Assembly: GCF_044810985.1 (NCBI RefSeq)
Contig: NZ_CP085242.1
Coordinates: forward strand, 1,674,001 to 1,738,000
Direction of reading: 5' to 3'
Source: Marinospirillum sp031581385
GTDB lineage: Bacteria > Pseudomonadota > Gammaproteobacteria > Pseudomonadales > Halomonadaceae
DNA: 64,000 nt
Shown: positions 16,479 through 24,980 of the stretch, piece by piece
Position numbering within the stretch: position 1 is the stretch's first letter
Layout of the letters: each line of letters opens with the position of its first letter
Translations under genes and position numbers: made by a program
Notes under the pieces: generated by a model
Database searches by the model: none
The model's input: only the letters and a program-made list of their open reading frames with translations
Told to the model about the DNA's origin: nothing

Positions 16479-16715
16479 AGGTGTTCACACACGGTTAAGG
16501 AAAAAGTGCTTGATTAACAAGCTGTAAGGGTTCTGCAGCGCAGCGCACAGCAACTCGGGACGCGTGAATACATCCCTGTAAGCTCTGGCAGAATTCATTC
16601 CTGATGAATGCCTGCACTTCCCACTTCCATGTGGGTCGACTACAACCTCCTGTTGTAGACAGCCCGATTTGCTGCACCCTGCACTCGCTTTACTAAACTT
16701 TTAGTCTCTGGATAC
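16479..16715 (-). other. scpB-rluB spacer with four GGA-loop hairpins
   Basis: Four inverted repeats stand in a row: 16640-16658 (7 bp stem), 16620-16635 (5 bp), 16588-16615 (6 bp plus an outer 4 bp) and 16569-16580 (4 bp). Their stems differ but each loop on the minus strand contains GGA. The last reads TTACAGGGATGT and the second ACATGGAAGT, close to the CsrA/RsmA consensus RUACARGGAUGU. It could be an RsmA-binding leader or sponge, or a dispersed intergenic repeat. No protein gene is seen. Confidence 0.5.
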
Positions 16716-17471
16716 TCATTTTTCATCCTTTTTCGGGTCTTCCTTGTCATCAGAAAAACGTTCGGCCAGATCAGCAAAGGTCAGTTCACTGACTTCCGGC
16801 AATTCCTGATTCAACAGGTCCGCCGGAGTCAGGGATTCATCACTATCAGGGCCATCCTCATCTTCCGGCAGTTCCAGCAAAGGTGAAACGGGAGCTTTGT
16901 CCAGATCGTCCTGCCATTCCTTTTCGTCCACTTCCGCCAGTTCGCGGATTTCATCCAGGGGCGGCAGGTCATTCAGGCTTTGCAGGTTGAAATAATCCAG
17001 AAACTGGCGGGTGGTGGCATAAAGGGCCGGACGTCCGGGTACTTCGCGATGACCGACCACTCGTACCCATTCACGATCTTCCAGGGTGCGAATAATCTGC
17101 GAGCTGACACTGACCCCCCGCACCTCTTCAATTTCGCCACGGGTCGCCGGCTGGCGGTAGGCAATCAGGGCCAGGGTTTCCAGCAAGGCACGGGAATAAC
17201 GCGGTGGCTTTTCTTCCCAGAGGCGGCTGACCCAGGAGGCGTAATCAGCCCGGATCTGATAACGATAGCCGCTGGCCAGTTCCACCAATTCCTGGCTGCT
17301 GCCTAGCGCTTCTTCCTGAAGCTGTTGCAGAGCCTGTTTGATTTCTTCACGGGGAGGCCGTTCAGCCTCGGTAAAAAGGGCCAGCAGGCGATCCAGGCTC
17401 AGGGGTTCACGGGCCGCCAACAAGAGTGCCTGTAAAATTCTCGCCAGTTCGGTGTTTACTCTAGACGTCAT
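16716..17471 (-). CDS. scpB: Segregation and condensation protein B
   Basis: A 251-residue partner of ScpA and SMC in chromosome condensation. Two winged-helix domains span about residues 5-165; the segment ALIAYRQPATRGEIEEVRGVSVSSQIIRTL is the family signature. An acidic, probably flexible tail of about 80 residues follows (rich in Asp, Glu and Leu), longer than in short ScpB proteins. The start overlaps the scpA stop by four bases. The scpA-scpB-rluB order is conserved. Confidence 0.95.
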   Translation of the reverse strand: MTSRVNTELARILQALLLAAREPLSLDRLLALFTEAERPPREEIKQALQQLQEEALGSSQELVELASGYRYQIRADYASWVSRLWEEKPPRYSRALLETLALIAYRQPATRGEIEEVRGVSVSSQIIRTLEDREWVRVVGHREVPGRPALYATTRQFLDYFNLQSLNDLPPLDEIRELAEVDEKEWQDDLDKAPVSPLLELPEDEDGPDSDESLTPADLLNQELPEVSELTFADLAERFSDDKEDPKKDEK

Positions 17472-18298
17472 ACTTCCAGGGTCTCTGCTTCATCGGCCAT
17501 CTGCCGCAGGCGAATATAAATGGGGGCAAACAGGCGGGTTTGCACCAGCTCTACAAGCTGTTCCTTGACCAACTCCAGAAGAGCCATAAAAGTGACCACC
17601 AGCCCCGGACGACCTTCTTTCAGGTCAAACAGGTCATCAAAAGCCTGGTAGGCGGTACCTGTCTGGAGCTGCTCCAGCACCTGGGACATGCGCTCGCGTG
17701 TCGACAGGGGTTCGCGGCTGACGTGGTGGTGTGCAACCAGATCCGACTGTTGCAGCAAACGCCCGAAAGCTTTGAGCAATTCATCCAGCCCTACTTCGGG
17801 GTGGCGTTGTTCAATCACCAGGTCGGGGCGCTCCGGTGTCGCCGGAAAAAGGTCTCTGTCCTGGCGGGGAAGCGCTTCCAGGCGTTCGGCGGCGGTCTTG
17901 AATTGCTCATATTCCAGCAGACGACGGATCAATTGCGCACGTGGATCTTCTTCGTCGTCTTCATCTTCAACGCCGGGAGGGCGCGGTAAAAGACTGCGGG
18001 ATTTGATCTCTGCCAGCATGGCCGCCATCACCAGATACTCACCGGCCAGTTCTATTTGCAATTCCTGCATCAGATCCAGATAGCCCATGTACTGGCGGGT
18101 AATCTCGGCAACATTAACGCTGAGAATATCCAGATTGTGTTTGCGGATCAGGTAAAGCAAAAGATCCAGAGGCCCTTCAAAGGCCTCCAGAAAAACCTTC
18201 AGAGCTTCCGGGGGGATAAACAGATCCTGAGGCATTTCCGTATAGGGTTTGCCTTCCACTGTGGCCAGAAGATCCGGGGTGACAAGGGGTTGATTCAT
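17468..18298 (-). CDS. scpA: Segregation and condensation protein A
   Basis: A 276-residue kleisin subunit that bridges SMC heads. The opening PQDLFIPPEALKVFLEAFEGPLDLLLYLIRKHNLDI is the conserved kleisin N-terminus, and a C-terminal winged helix ends the protein. An acidic linker with DEDDEED sits mid-protein. ATG 18298 was chosen; a GTG two codons upstream at 18304 would touch the yciO stop and is possible too, since neither has a strong Shine-Dalgarno. It overlaps scpB by four bases. Confidence 0.95.
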   Translation of the reverse strand: MNQPLVTPDLLATVEGKPYTEMPQDLFIPPEALKVFLEAFEGPLDLLLYLIRKHNLDILSVNVAEITRQYMGYLDLMQELQIELAGEYLVMAAMLAEIKSRSLLPRPPGVEDEDDEEDPRAQLIRRLLEYEQFKTAAERLEALPRQDRDLFPATPERPDLVIEQRHPEVGLDELLKAFGRLLQQSDLVAHHHVSREPLSTRERMSQVLEQLQTGTAYQAFDDLFDLKEGRPGLVVTFMALLELVKEQLVELVQTRLFAPIYIRLRQMADEAETLEV

Positions 18299-18303
18299 GT
18301 GCA

Positions 18304-18927
18304 CTAGCCGGTAAAAGGTGTCACGTCACCCCGGCCTTCACGGATGATTTCCGGCACTCCGGTGCGCAGATCCACCACCGTGGTGGGGTCGATGGAGCAG
18401 GCACCGCCATCAATCACCAGATCCACCAGCTTGCCGACCCGTTCACGGATGTCATCCGCTTCATGCATGGGCAATTCTTCATCCGGCAGCATCAGGGTCA
18501 CACTCATCAGGGGAGCACCCAGCTCTTCCAGCAGGGCATGGGTCAGGACATGATCAGGCACGCGCAGGCCAATGGCCCTGCGTTTGGGATGCAACAGCAG
18601 GCGGGGCACTTCATTGGTGGCATTGAGTATGTAGGTGTAAGGCCCAGGCGTAGTGTTTTTCAGTAAGCGAAACACGGTATTGTCCACCTTGGCGTAGGTG
18701 GACAGTTCCGACAGATCAGCACAGACCAGAGTGAAATTGTGCTTGTCATCCAACTGGCGTATCCACTTGATGCGCTCGACAGCCTTTTTTTCACCCAGGC
18801 AGCAGCCCAGGGCGTAGGCAGAATCAGTGGGATAGGCAATCACACCACCGGAACGCAGAATTTCCACGGCCTGTTGAATCAGGCGTTTTTGCGGGTTTTC
18901 CGGATGTATCTCAAAGTACTGACTCAT
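18304..18927 (-). CDS. yciO: YciO/YrdC/Sua5-family protein
   Basis: A 207-residue protein of the threonylcarbamoyl-AMP synthase fold. The motifs IAYPTDSAYALGC, DKHNFTLVCADLSELSTYAKV and KRRAIGLRVPDH are those of the YciO branch. The KxR/S(T)xN residues used by TsaC for the tRNA t6A pathway are only partly kept, so activity in t6A synthesis is uncertain; YciO proper has been linked only weakly to that reaction. It lies between the PHP phosphoesterase and scpA. AGAGGA precedes the ATG by about six bases. Confidence 0.9.
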   Translation of the reverse strand: MSQYFEIHPENPQKRLIQQAVEILRSGGVIAYPTDSAYALGCCLGEKKAVERIKWIRQLDDKHNFTLVCADLSELSTYAKVDNTVFRLLKNTTPGPYTYILNATNEVPRLLLHPKRRAIGLRVPDHVLTHALLEELGAPLMSVTLMLPDEELPMHEADDIRERVGKLVDLVIDGGACSIDPTTVVDLRTGVPEIIREGRGDVTPFTG

Positions 18928-18948
18928 AATGATCCTCTGCTTGATTCT

Positions 18949-19791
18949 TTAAGCTAAAAGTTGACTCAGGGGCTGACAGGCCGAAGGCAGGGTCGCATAA
19001 GCACCGGGAGCCGGACAAGCCGGGCCGGGTGCATGGAAGTCACTACCCCAGCTCAACTGCAAATTCAAAGTGGCGGCCAGCTTTATCAGGCTGGCCGTCT
19101 GGGCGACATCCTGGCGTCCACTCACCGCTTCCAGACCCTGGCCGCCCGCTGCAGCAAAAGCTTCTATCAAGCGCACTCGTTTACTGCGGGTCAACTTGTA
19201 GCGCAAGGGGTGAGCCAGGCTGCAAAAGGCCCCGGCAGAAAGCAGCAAAGACAGAGCGTCCGACAACTCCAACCAGTGATTTTTGACATCACCCAGTTTA
19301 CCTGCACCCAACAGCTTACGAAATGCCTGCCCCTGATCTTTTACATGCCCCCCTGCAATCAGGCAGGCTGCAAAGTGGGGGCGACCGGGAACCCGGCCTC
19401 CAGCCTGGGCCACCACCTCATCCAGCGTCAGATGAATATCCGCCTTGGCCAGCTTGATCAGTATTTTTTCAGCCCGACTCCAGCGTGCCTCTTCCTGGAT
19501 TCTGGCAACTTCCCAGGCTGCTTCCGACAGACCCTGAGGCCAAAGAGCCACAAGGTGAACAGTCATGCCTTTCCAGGCACAGGAGAATTCCATGCCTTCC
19601 AGAAGTTGAATCTGAAAATCTCGGGCGGCAGTTCTGGCTTCCTGCAAACCAGCAAAGGTATCATGGTCGGTCAGCGCCAGCTCTTTGAGGCCTTTTTCAG
19701 CCGCCAGTGTCAGTAACTCGGTTGGGGTTAAAGCACCATCCGAGGCGGTGGAATGCATGTGATAATCACATTGATAATTGGCAAGAGTCAT
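18949..19791 (-). CDS. PHP-domain phosphoesterase (RNase AM/YciV-like)
   Basis: A 280-residue metal-dependent phosphoesterase. The motifs DYHMHSTASDG, ALTDHDTFAG and a late GSDFHAPG supply the PHP metal ligands, with EGMEFSC in between. E. coli YciV (RNase AM, Rnm) removes nucleotides from the 5' ends of rRNAs and hydrolyses pAp, and this gene is next to yciO as there. The frame stays open back to 20694 inside yciI and mnmC on the other strand; ATG 19791, immediately before the PHP domain, is the sensible start. Confidence 0.9.
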   Translation of the reverse strand: MTLANYQCDYHMHSTASDGALTPTELLTLAAEKGLKELALTDHDTFAGLQEARTAARDFQIQLLEGMEFSCAWKGMTVHLVALWPQGLSEAAWEVARIQEEARWSRAEKILIKLAKADIHLTLDEVVAQAGGRVPGRPHFAACLIAGGHVKDQGQAFRKLLGAGKLGDVKNHWLELSDALSLLLSAGAFCSLAHPLRYKLTRSKRVRLIEAFAAAGGQGLEAVSGRQDVAQTASLIKLAATLNLQLSWGSDFHAPGPACPAPGAYATLPSACQPLSQLLA

Positions 19792-19827
19792 AGGCGTTAG
19801 ATTAACACTTTTACCTGGAGATGACCG

Positions 19828-20127
19828 ATGTTTTACGCCCTGATCTGTGAAGACAAACCCGGAACCCTGGAGCAGCGCCTGGAAGCCCGCCCGCAGCATC
19901 TGGCCCGCCTGGAAGCCCTGCGTGATGAAGGCCGCCTTCTTCTGGCCGGCCCCCACCCGGCCATCGACAGTGACAACCCCGGCGATGCCGGTTTCACCGG
20001 TAGCCTGGTGGTTGCCGAATTCGATAGCCTGGAAGCGGCGCAAAGCTGGGCGGATGCCGACCCCTACTTTGCTGCCGGGGTTTATCAAAAGGTGACCGTC
20101 AAACCCTTCAAGAAAGTTTTGCCTTAA
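19828..20127 (+). CDS. yciI: YciI-family protein
   Basis: A 99-residue ferredoxin-like-fold protein. The N-terminal FYALICEDKPGTLEQRLEARPQHL and the mid-protein GRLLLAGPHP with its His-Asp pair match YciI; the conserved His near residue 24 and the Asp after SDNPGDAGFTGSLVVAEFDS belong to a putative active site. Biochemical role is unknown. A GGAG precedes the ATG. The stop overlaps the mnmC ATG by one base (TAATG). It is divergent from the PHP gene, an arrangement shared with the yci loci of other gammaproteobacteria. Confidence 0.92.
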   Translation: MFYALICEDKPGTLEQRLEARPQHLARLEALRDEGRLLLAGPHPAIDSDNPGDAGFTGSLVVAEFDSLEAAQSWADADPYFAAGVYQKVTVKPFKKVLP

Positions 20128-22127
20128 TGTCTGATCTGCCTGGTTACCACCAGCCCCGAATCCTTGAGAATGCCCGAATCGACTGGCAGGCGGCCACTCC
20201 GGTTGCGCCTGCCTTTGATGATGTCTATTTCTCCCGCGATCAGGGGCCTGCAGAAACCCGCTATGTGTTTCTGGAGCAGAATCATCTGCCCCGGCGCTGG
20301 CGTGACTGGCAGGAAGATCGAGCCTTTGTGGTCGGGGAAACCGGGCTGGGCACCGGGCTGAATCTGCTGCTGGCAATGCAGGTATTTTTACAGACCGCTC
20401 CTCCTGACGCACGCTTGCACTGGATTTCCACAGAGCTTTACCCCCTGACGGCCGAAGATCTGTGCAGGGCCCACAAGCATTGGCCCGAGTTGGCGGAATA
20501 TGCCCAGGCTCTTCAGAACAACTACCCTCTGCCTCTGTCGGGTTACCATCGCTTGCAGTTGCACCCCAGAGTGACGGTGGATTTGCTGCTGGGCGATGCC
20601 GCCAGCAATCTGGGCGGCCTGCAAGGCAGAGTGGATGCCTGGTGTCTGGATGGTTTTGCACCGGGCAAAAACCCCGGTATGTGGACAGACTCACTTTTTC
20701 AAGCTCTGGCCCGTGCCAGCCATGCCCAGACCACCCTGGCCACCTTCACTTGTGCCGGAGTGGTCAAACGCGGCCTGCAAGCAGCCGGTTTTGCTCTGGA
20801 AAAGATTCCCGGTTTCGGACGCAAGCGGGAAATGCTGCGGGGTCATTTTTCAGGAACCCTGGAGCCGCAAAATTCAGCCCTCTGGTATCAGAGTCAGTCT
20901 TCGTCCCAACCCGGACGCATTGCCCTTGTCGGTGCCGGTCTGGCCGGTCTGGCAACCGCCGAAGCCCTGGCTCGTCGCGGCTATAAGGTTGACCTCTATG
21001 AAGCCCAGCAACCCGGTTGCGGTGGCTCGGGCAACCGTCAGGGTGTTTTGTACATCAAGCTGGCCATTGCCACCAACCCCGCCAGCCGTTTTTATCTGGC
21101 AGGCCTGGAATACAGCCGTCGCTGGCTGCAAAGACTCGACCCTGAACAGCGCTTCTGGCAACCCAGTGGGGTTTTACAGCTGGCTTTGACGCCAAAAGAA
21201 AAAGACCGCCAGGCCCGTTTTCTGGACCGGCAAAGTCTCCCTTGCGCACTGGTCCGGCCTGTCAGCCGAACTGAGGCCAGTGAACTGGCAGGAACACCGG
21301 CAGCAGACCAGGGGCTTTTTTATCCCAGAGCGGGCTGGGTCAAACCCGGAGAGTTGTGCCACCATCTGGCGCAGCAGCTTCCCGGCATCCGGGTATTCCA
21401 CTCCACGCCGGTCAAAAACCTTATTCATGATTCTGAACAGGAATGCTGGCAGCTGTATACGGCCCAGGACAGGCAAAGCTATGATACCGTCATTCTGGCT
21501 ACGGCCTTTGCCACCCGCCAGTTTGCACCGGCTGCCTGGCTGCCCGTCAAATCCATTCGCGGTCAGGTTTCCCATCTGCCGCTGTCGGAAAAACACCCGA
21601 AATTACCCAAGTGCGTGGTGTGTGCCGGGGGTTACGTCAGTCCGGCGCAGAAAGGAATGCTCTGTTTTGGTGCAAGCTTTAACCTGCATTCGGATGAAAC
21701 GGGTTTAAACGAAGAGGATCACCAGAGCAACGGGCAGGAAATGACCCGCAGTTTGCCGGGTTTGCTGAGGCAACTGGGTGTGGATAATCTGAATGAAGCT
21801 CACCTGGAAGGCCGAGTGGGGTTTCGCTGCACCAGTCCCGACTATCTGCCCTTAATCGGGCCAGCACCGGATGTTTGCAGCTGGGAAGAAGACTACGCTC
21901 CTCTGAAGAAGAATGCCCACTGGCAGGCCAGTGTTCCGGCCAGAAATCATCCCGGTCTCTGGTTGAATTTGGGGCACGGCTCAAGGGGCTTGGCCAGCAT
22001 TCCACTCACGGCGGAATTACTGGCCAGTCAGATCTGTGGCGAACCCGCCCCTCTGGAAACCGAGCTGGTTGAAGCTTTGCATCCGGGGCGCTTTATCATC
22101 CGCAACCTGAAGCGGCGCAATTCTTAG
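20127..22127 (+). CDS. mnmC: Bifunctional tRNA mnm5s2U34 biosynthesis protein
   Basis: A 666-residue fusion that finishes the wobble uridine modification mnm5s2U. The N-terminal half (to about residue 240) is a SAM methyltransferase with VGETGLGTGLN and DGFAPGKNPGMW. The C-terminal half is a DAO-type FAD oxidoreductase with IALVGAGLAGLATAEALARRG near residue 265 and a late GHGSRGLASIPL. The oxidoreductase part removes the carboxymethyl group and the methyltransferase part then methylates. It is full length for the family and translationally coupled to yciI. Its last four bases overlap the convergent acidic protein gene. Confidence 0.96.
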   Translation: MSDLPGYHQPRILENARIDWQAATPVAPAFDDVYFSRDQGPAETRYVFLEQNHLPRRWRDWQEDRAFVVGETGLGTGLNLLLAMQVFLQTAPPDARLHWISTELYPLTAEDLCRAHKHWPELAEYAQALQNNYPLPLSGYHRLQLHPRVTVDLLLGDAASNLGGLQGRVDAWCLDGFAPGKNPGMWTDSLFQALARASHAQTTLATFTCAGVVKRGLQAAGFALEKIPGFGRKREMLRGHFSGTLEPQNSALWYQSQSSSQPGRIALVGAGLAGLATAEALARRGYKVDLYEAQQPGCGGSGNRQGVLYIKLAIATNPASRFYLAGLEYSRRWLQRLDPEQRFWQPSGVLQLALTPKEKDRQARFLDRQSLPCALVRPVSRTEASELAGTPAADQGLFYPRAGWVKPGELCHHLAQQLPGIRVFHSTPVKNLIHDSEQECWQLYTAQDRQSYDTVILATAFATRQFAPAAWLPVKSIRGQVSHLPLSEKHPKLPKCVVCAGGYVSPAQKGMLCFGASFNLHSDETGLNEEDHQSNGQEMTRSLPGLLRQLGVDNLNEAHLEGRVGFRCTSPDYLPLIGPAPDVCSWEEDYAPLKKNAHWQASVPARNHPGLWLNLGHGSRGLASIPLTAELLASQICGEPAPLETELVEALHPGRFIIRNLKRRNS

Positions 22128-22726
22128 TCGGAACGCTGCTGTGAAGTGGCCTGCGCCAACAAGACCCAGACCAAATCACCACCGGCGGAAACCTCAAACT
22201 CATACAGAGCCTGGCCCTGAGTCTGACCATCCGTAAAGGTGGCCAATACCCAGCGATGATTGAGTAACCGGGTTTCCTGCTCAACAAACTCCACGCTGCC
22301 ACCCTCCAGGGAGTTTTGTGGAAGCAGGTCACTGCGCGAGATCAGATCCCTGACGACCTCTTCTTCTGGATTATCCAGCCCACGCTGCTCCAGATACTCC
22401 CGGCCAGCCTGGCTTAAACCGGACTCCTGAGGTGTCGGTTCAGTTTCTTCCTTTTCTGCTTCGTTCCCCTCGGACTCAGTTTCAGCTTCATCACTCAAGG
22501 GCAGATCGGCCAGATTCTCCACGGAATCGCTGCCTTCTTCTTCCGGGGTTCTTTCTTCCTGGCTCTCTTCTTCCGGTTGTGGTTCTTCTTGCCGGGTGGT
22601 GTCTTCTTCAATTTCCTGGTGGCGATTCTCAGTGGAGGGGGTCAGATCCTCCTGCCCCTTGGGCCAAAGTAGAACCACCATCAAAGCCAGAAAAACGATC
22701 AACAGCAGTTTGCGCTTAAAAGGCAT
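22124..22726 (-). CDS. Acidic membrane-anchored protein of unknown function
   Basis: A 200-residue protein I do not recognise. One N-terminal membrane helix (residues 6-21, flanked by Lys/Arg) is followed by a very acidic, low-complexity region of about 85 residues rich in Glu, Pro and Ser. A short folded-looking C-terminal part begins near residue 95 and ends with a beta-rich stretch. This suggests an inner-membrane anchor with a periplasmic acidic spacer. ATG 22726 has GGGGAG just upstream; an earlier in-frame start at 22747 overlaps the typA terminator and was rejected. Confidence 0.75.
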   Translation of the reverse strand: MPFKRKLLLIVFLALMVVLLWPKGQEDLTPSTENRHQEIEEDTTRQEEPQPEEESQEERTPEEEGSDSVENLADLPLSDEAETESEGNEAEKEETEPTPQESGLSQAGREYLEQRGLDNPEEEVVRDLISRSDLLPQNSLEGGSVEFVEQETRLLNHRWVLATFTDGQTQGQALYEFEVSAGGDLVWVLLAQATSQQRSD

Positions 22727-22745
22727 TTTATCTCCCCGAATAATC

Positions 22746-22769
22746 AAAAAACGGCCCGCAGGCCGTTTT
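22746..22769 (-). terminator. Rho-independent terminator of typA
   Basis: Nine-base-pair stem AAAACGGCC/GGCCGTTTT with a four-base loop; six T residues follow on the minus strand. It stands between the typA stop and the acidic protein gene, so the latter needs its own promoter or read-through. Confidence 0.88.
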
Positions 22770-22780
22770 GTTGTTACTTA

Positions 22781-24595
22781 TTACGATTTTTTCGAACGCT
22801 TGCGTTCATTTTCTTTCAGAACTTTCTTACGCATCCGGGTGTGGTGAGGGGTCACCTCAACCAGTTCATCATCATCAATGAACTCCAGGGCCTGCTCCAG
22901 ACTGAAGCGAACCGGTGGCACCAGCTGGATGGTTTCATCCGTACCGGAAGCACGCATGTTATCCAGTTTCTTGGCCTTGGTGGGGTTCACAACCAGGTCA
23001 TTATCACGGGCATGAATACCCACGATCATGCCTTCGTAAACTTCCACGCCCGGCTCCACAAACAACTTGCCGCGATCCTGCAGGGTGGTCAACGCATAAG
23101 CCAGCACCTTGCCAGTTGCCATGGAGACCAGCACACCGTTGATACGGCTAGCCATGGCGCCTTCAGCCAGCGGACCATAGTGGTCAAAAATACTGGTCAG
23201 AATGCCGGAGCCTGAAGTCAGGGTCATGAACTGGTTACGGAAACCGATCAAACCGCGTGAAGGAATCACGAAATCCAGGCGCACACGCCCCTTACCATCC
23301 GGGTTCATGTTGCTCATGATCGCTTTACGCTTGCCCAGCTCTTCCATGACTGCGCCCTGATGCTGTTCTTCAACATCAATAATCAGCTCTTCATATGGCT
23401 CCTGCTTGACGCCATCCACTTCACGGATAATGACTTCCGGGCGGGAAACACCCAGCTCGTAGCCTTCGCGACGCATGGTTTCAATCAGAACCGAAAGATG
23501 CAGCTCACCACGACCGGAAACACGGAATTTTTCCGGGCTTTCGGTTTCTTCAACGCGCAGTGCCACATTGTGGATCAGCTCTTTTTCCAGACGCTCCTTG
23601 ATGTTACGGCTGGTGACGTATTTGCCTTCCCGACCGGCAAAAGGTGAATCATTGACCTGGAAAGTCATGGTCACTGTCGGCTCATCCACGGTTAGGGGCA
23701 CCATGGCCTCAGGAGCTTCGGGATCACAGATGGTGTCGGAAATGCTCAAAGGATCAAAACCGGTCACACAAATAATATCGCCCGCTTCAGCGCCTTCCGG
23801 TGTCTCGTTACGCTGCAAACCGTGATAAGTCAGAACCTGGCCGACCTTGCCTTTACGGCTTTTGCCATCACGATCCAGCACAACAACCTGCTGGTTGGGC
23901 TTGACGCGACCACGGGTCACCCGGCCAACACCGATAATGCCCACGTAGGAGTTGTAATCCAGCGCGGAAATCTGCAGTTGCAGCGGGCCTTCGGGGTCAA
24001 CATTGGGGGCAGGCACCAGATCAACAATCGCCTGGAACAGCGGCGTCATGTCTTCGGCCATATTTTCTGGATCATCGCCAGCTACGCCGTTCAAGGCAGA
24101 AGCATAGATGATCGGGAAATCCAGCTGTTCGTCCGTGGCACCCAGGTTGTCAAAAAGGTCAAAAACCTGATCCACGACCCAGTCGGGACGAGCACCGGGG
24201 CGGTCAACTTTGTTGATAACGACAATGGGCTTGAGGCCACGTGCGAAAGCTTTCTGGGTGACAAAGCGGGTCTGGGGCATGGGGCCGTCCATGGCATCGA
24301 CCAGCAGAAGCACTGAATCAACCATGGAGATAACACGTTCTACTTCACCACCGAAATCGGCGTGGCCCGGAGTGTCGATAATGTTGATACGGTAATCGTT
24401 CCAGCCAATTGCGGTGTTTTTGGCGAGAATGGTAATGCCGCGTTCTTTTTCCTGATCATTGGAATCCATAACGCGCTCTGAATCAGCATCACGGCGATCC
24501 AGGGTTCCTGATTGCTTCAGGAGTTTATCAACCAGGGTGGTCTTACCATGGTCAACGTGGGCGATAATAGCAATGTTACGAAGTTTTTCTATCAC
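22781..24595 (-). CDS. typA: Ribosome-associated GTPase TypA/BipA
   Basis: A 604-residue translational GTPase involved in 50S assembly at low temperature and stress responses. The G1 motif AHVDHGKTT, G3 DTPGHADFGGEV and G4 NKVDRPGARPDW are all present, followed by EF-G-like domains and the BipA C-terminal domain with a basic Lys/Arg tail. The frame is open further upstream, but GTG 24595 starts exactly at the conserved IEKLRNIAIIAHVD and has GGAG six bases upstream. It is divergent from glnA, as in E. coli. Confidence 0.97.
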   Translation of the reverse strand: MIEKLRNIAIIAHVDHGKTTLVDKLLKQSGTLDRRDADSERVMDSNDQEKERGITILAKNTAIGWNDYRINIIDTPGHADFGGEVERVISMVDSVLLLVDAMDGPMPQTRFVTQKAFARGLKPIVVINKVDRPGARPDWVVDQVFDLFDNLGATDEQLDFPIIYASALNGVAGDDPENMAEDMTPLFQAIVDLVPAPNVDPEGPLQLQISALDYNSYVGIIGVGRVTRGRVKPNQQVVVLDRDGKSRKGKVGQVLTYHGLQRNETPEGAEAGDIICVTGFDPLSISDTICDPEAPEAMVPLTVDEPTVTMTFQVNDSPFAGREGKYVTSRNIKERLEKELIHNVALRVEETESPEKFRVSGRGELHLSVLIETMRREGYELGVSRPEVIIREVDGVKQEPYEELIIDVEEQHQGAVMEELGKRKAIMSNMNPDGKGRVRLDFVIPSRGLIGFRNQFMTLTSGSGILTSIFDHYGPLAEGAMASRINGVLVSMATGKVLAYALTTLQDRGKLFVEPGVEVYEGMIVGIHARDNDLVVNPTKAKKLDNMRASGTDETIQLVPPVRFSLEQALEFIDDDELVEVTPHHTRMRKKVLKENERKRSKKS

Positions 24596-24687
24596 AAGCT
24601 GCTCCCCGGCCAAGCCGGAAGGGTGGTAAAATACCAGGCAGCCAGAAAAAAAGTCTTCACCCGGCCAACCTGAAAAAAGGGCGCAAC

Positions 24688-24715
24688 AGTATAACCCCTG
24701 AAGGATTTCAGTCAT
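24688..24715 (-). promoter_or_regulatory. Putative sigma70 promoter of typA
   Basis: On the minus strand ATGACT and TATACT are 16 bases apart, about 90 bases before the typA start. The -10 matches five of six consensus bases, the -35 four of six. Confidence 0.45.
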
Positions 24716-24761
24716 AGCCTTTTGATGACGAGTGAATTTTGCTGCCCGGCAAACCTCTGGC

Positions 24762-24807
24762 GCACCACATTAGTGCGACCGTTTTTTCTTTTGCATTATT
24801 TAAGTGC
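24762..24807 (+). promoter_or_regulatory. Two NtrC-binding sites upstream of glnA
   Basis: Two sites with the NtrC pattern GCAC-N7-GTGC: GCAC-CACATTA-GTGC at 24762-24776, a perfect match, and GCAT-TATTTAA-GTGC at 24793-24807, one mismatch. Their centres are 31 bases apart, about three helical turns, as at E. coli glnAp2. They lie about 130 and 100 bases upstream of the sigma54 element, the right range for an enhancer. Confidence 0.82.
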
Positions 24808-24905
24808 GTCATTGCTGTATGTTTCTGCATTCCTGCCTCATGATGAGGCCAAGCAGTTAATTCAGCACCAGGTTTGATGCAGGGCCCGGCTTTTTTGCAT
24901 GATTT

Positions 24906-24921
24906 TGGCACAAGGTTTGCT
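24906..24921 (+). promoter_or_regulatory. Sigma54 (RpoN) promoter of glnA
   Basis: TGGCAC-N5-TTGCT is a perfect match to the -24/-12 consensus TGGCACrnnnnTTGCW. Transcription would start near 24932, about 50 bases before the glnA ATG. With the NtrC sites upstream this predicts induction under nitrogen limitation. Confidence 0.9.
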
Positions 24922-24980
24922 ACAATCCAGCCAGCATACAAAAAACCCTATTAATCCAACGCCAATTAACGGAGACGCAG

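Noticed and set aside
18949..20694. Long 581-codon reading of the PHP phosphoesterase
   Set aside because: The added 301 N-terminal codons are antisense to yciI and mnmC and have no domain; ATG 19791 begins right at the PHP motif.
24708..24941. 77-codon minus-strand frame in the glnA upstream region
   Set aside because: It covers the NtrC sites and the sigma54 promoter, has no Shine-Dalgarno and no resemblance to a known protein.
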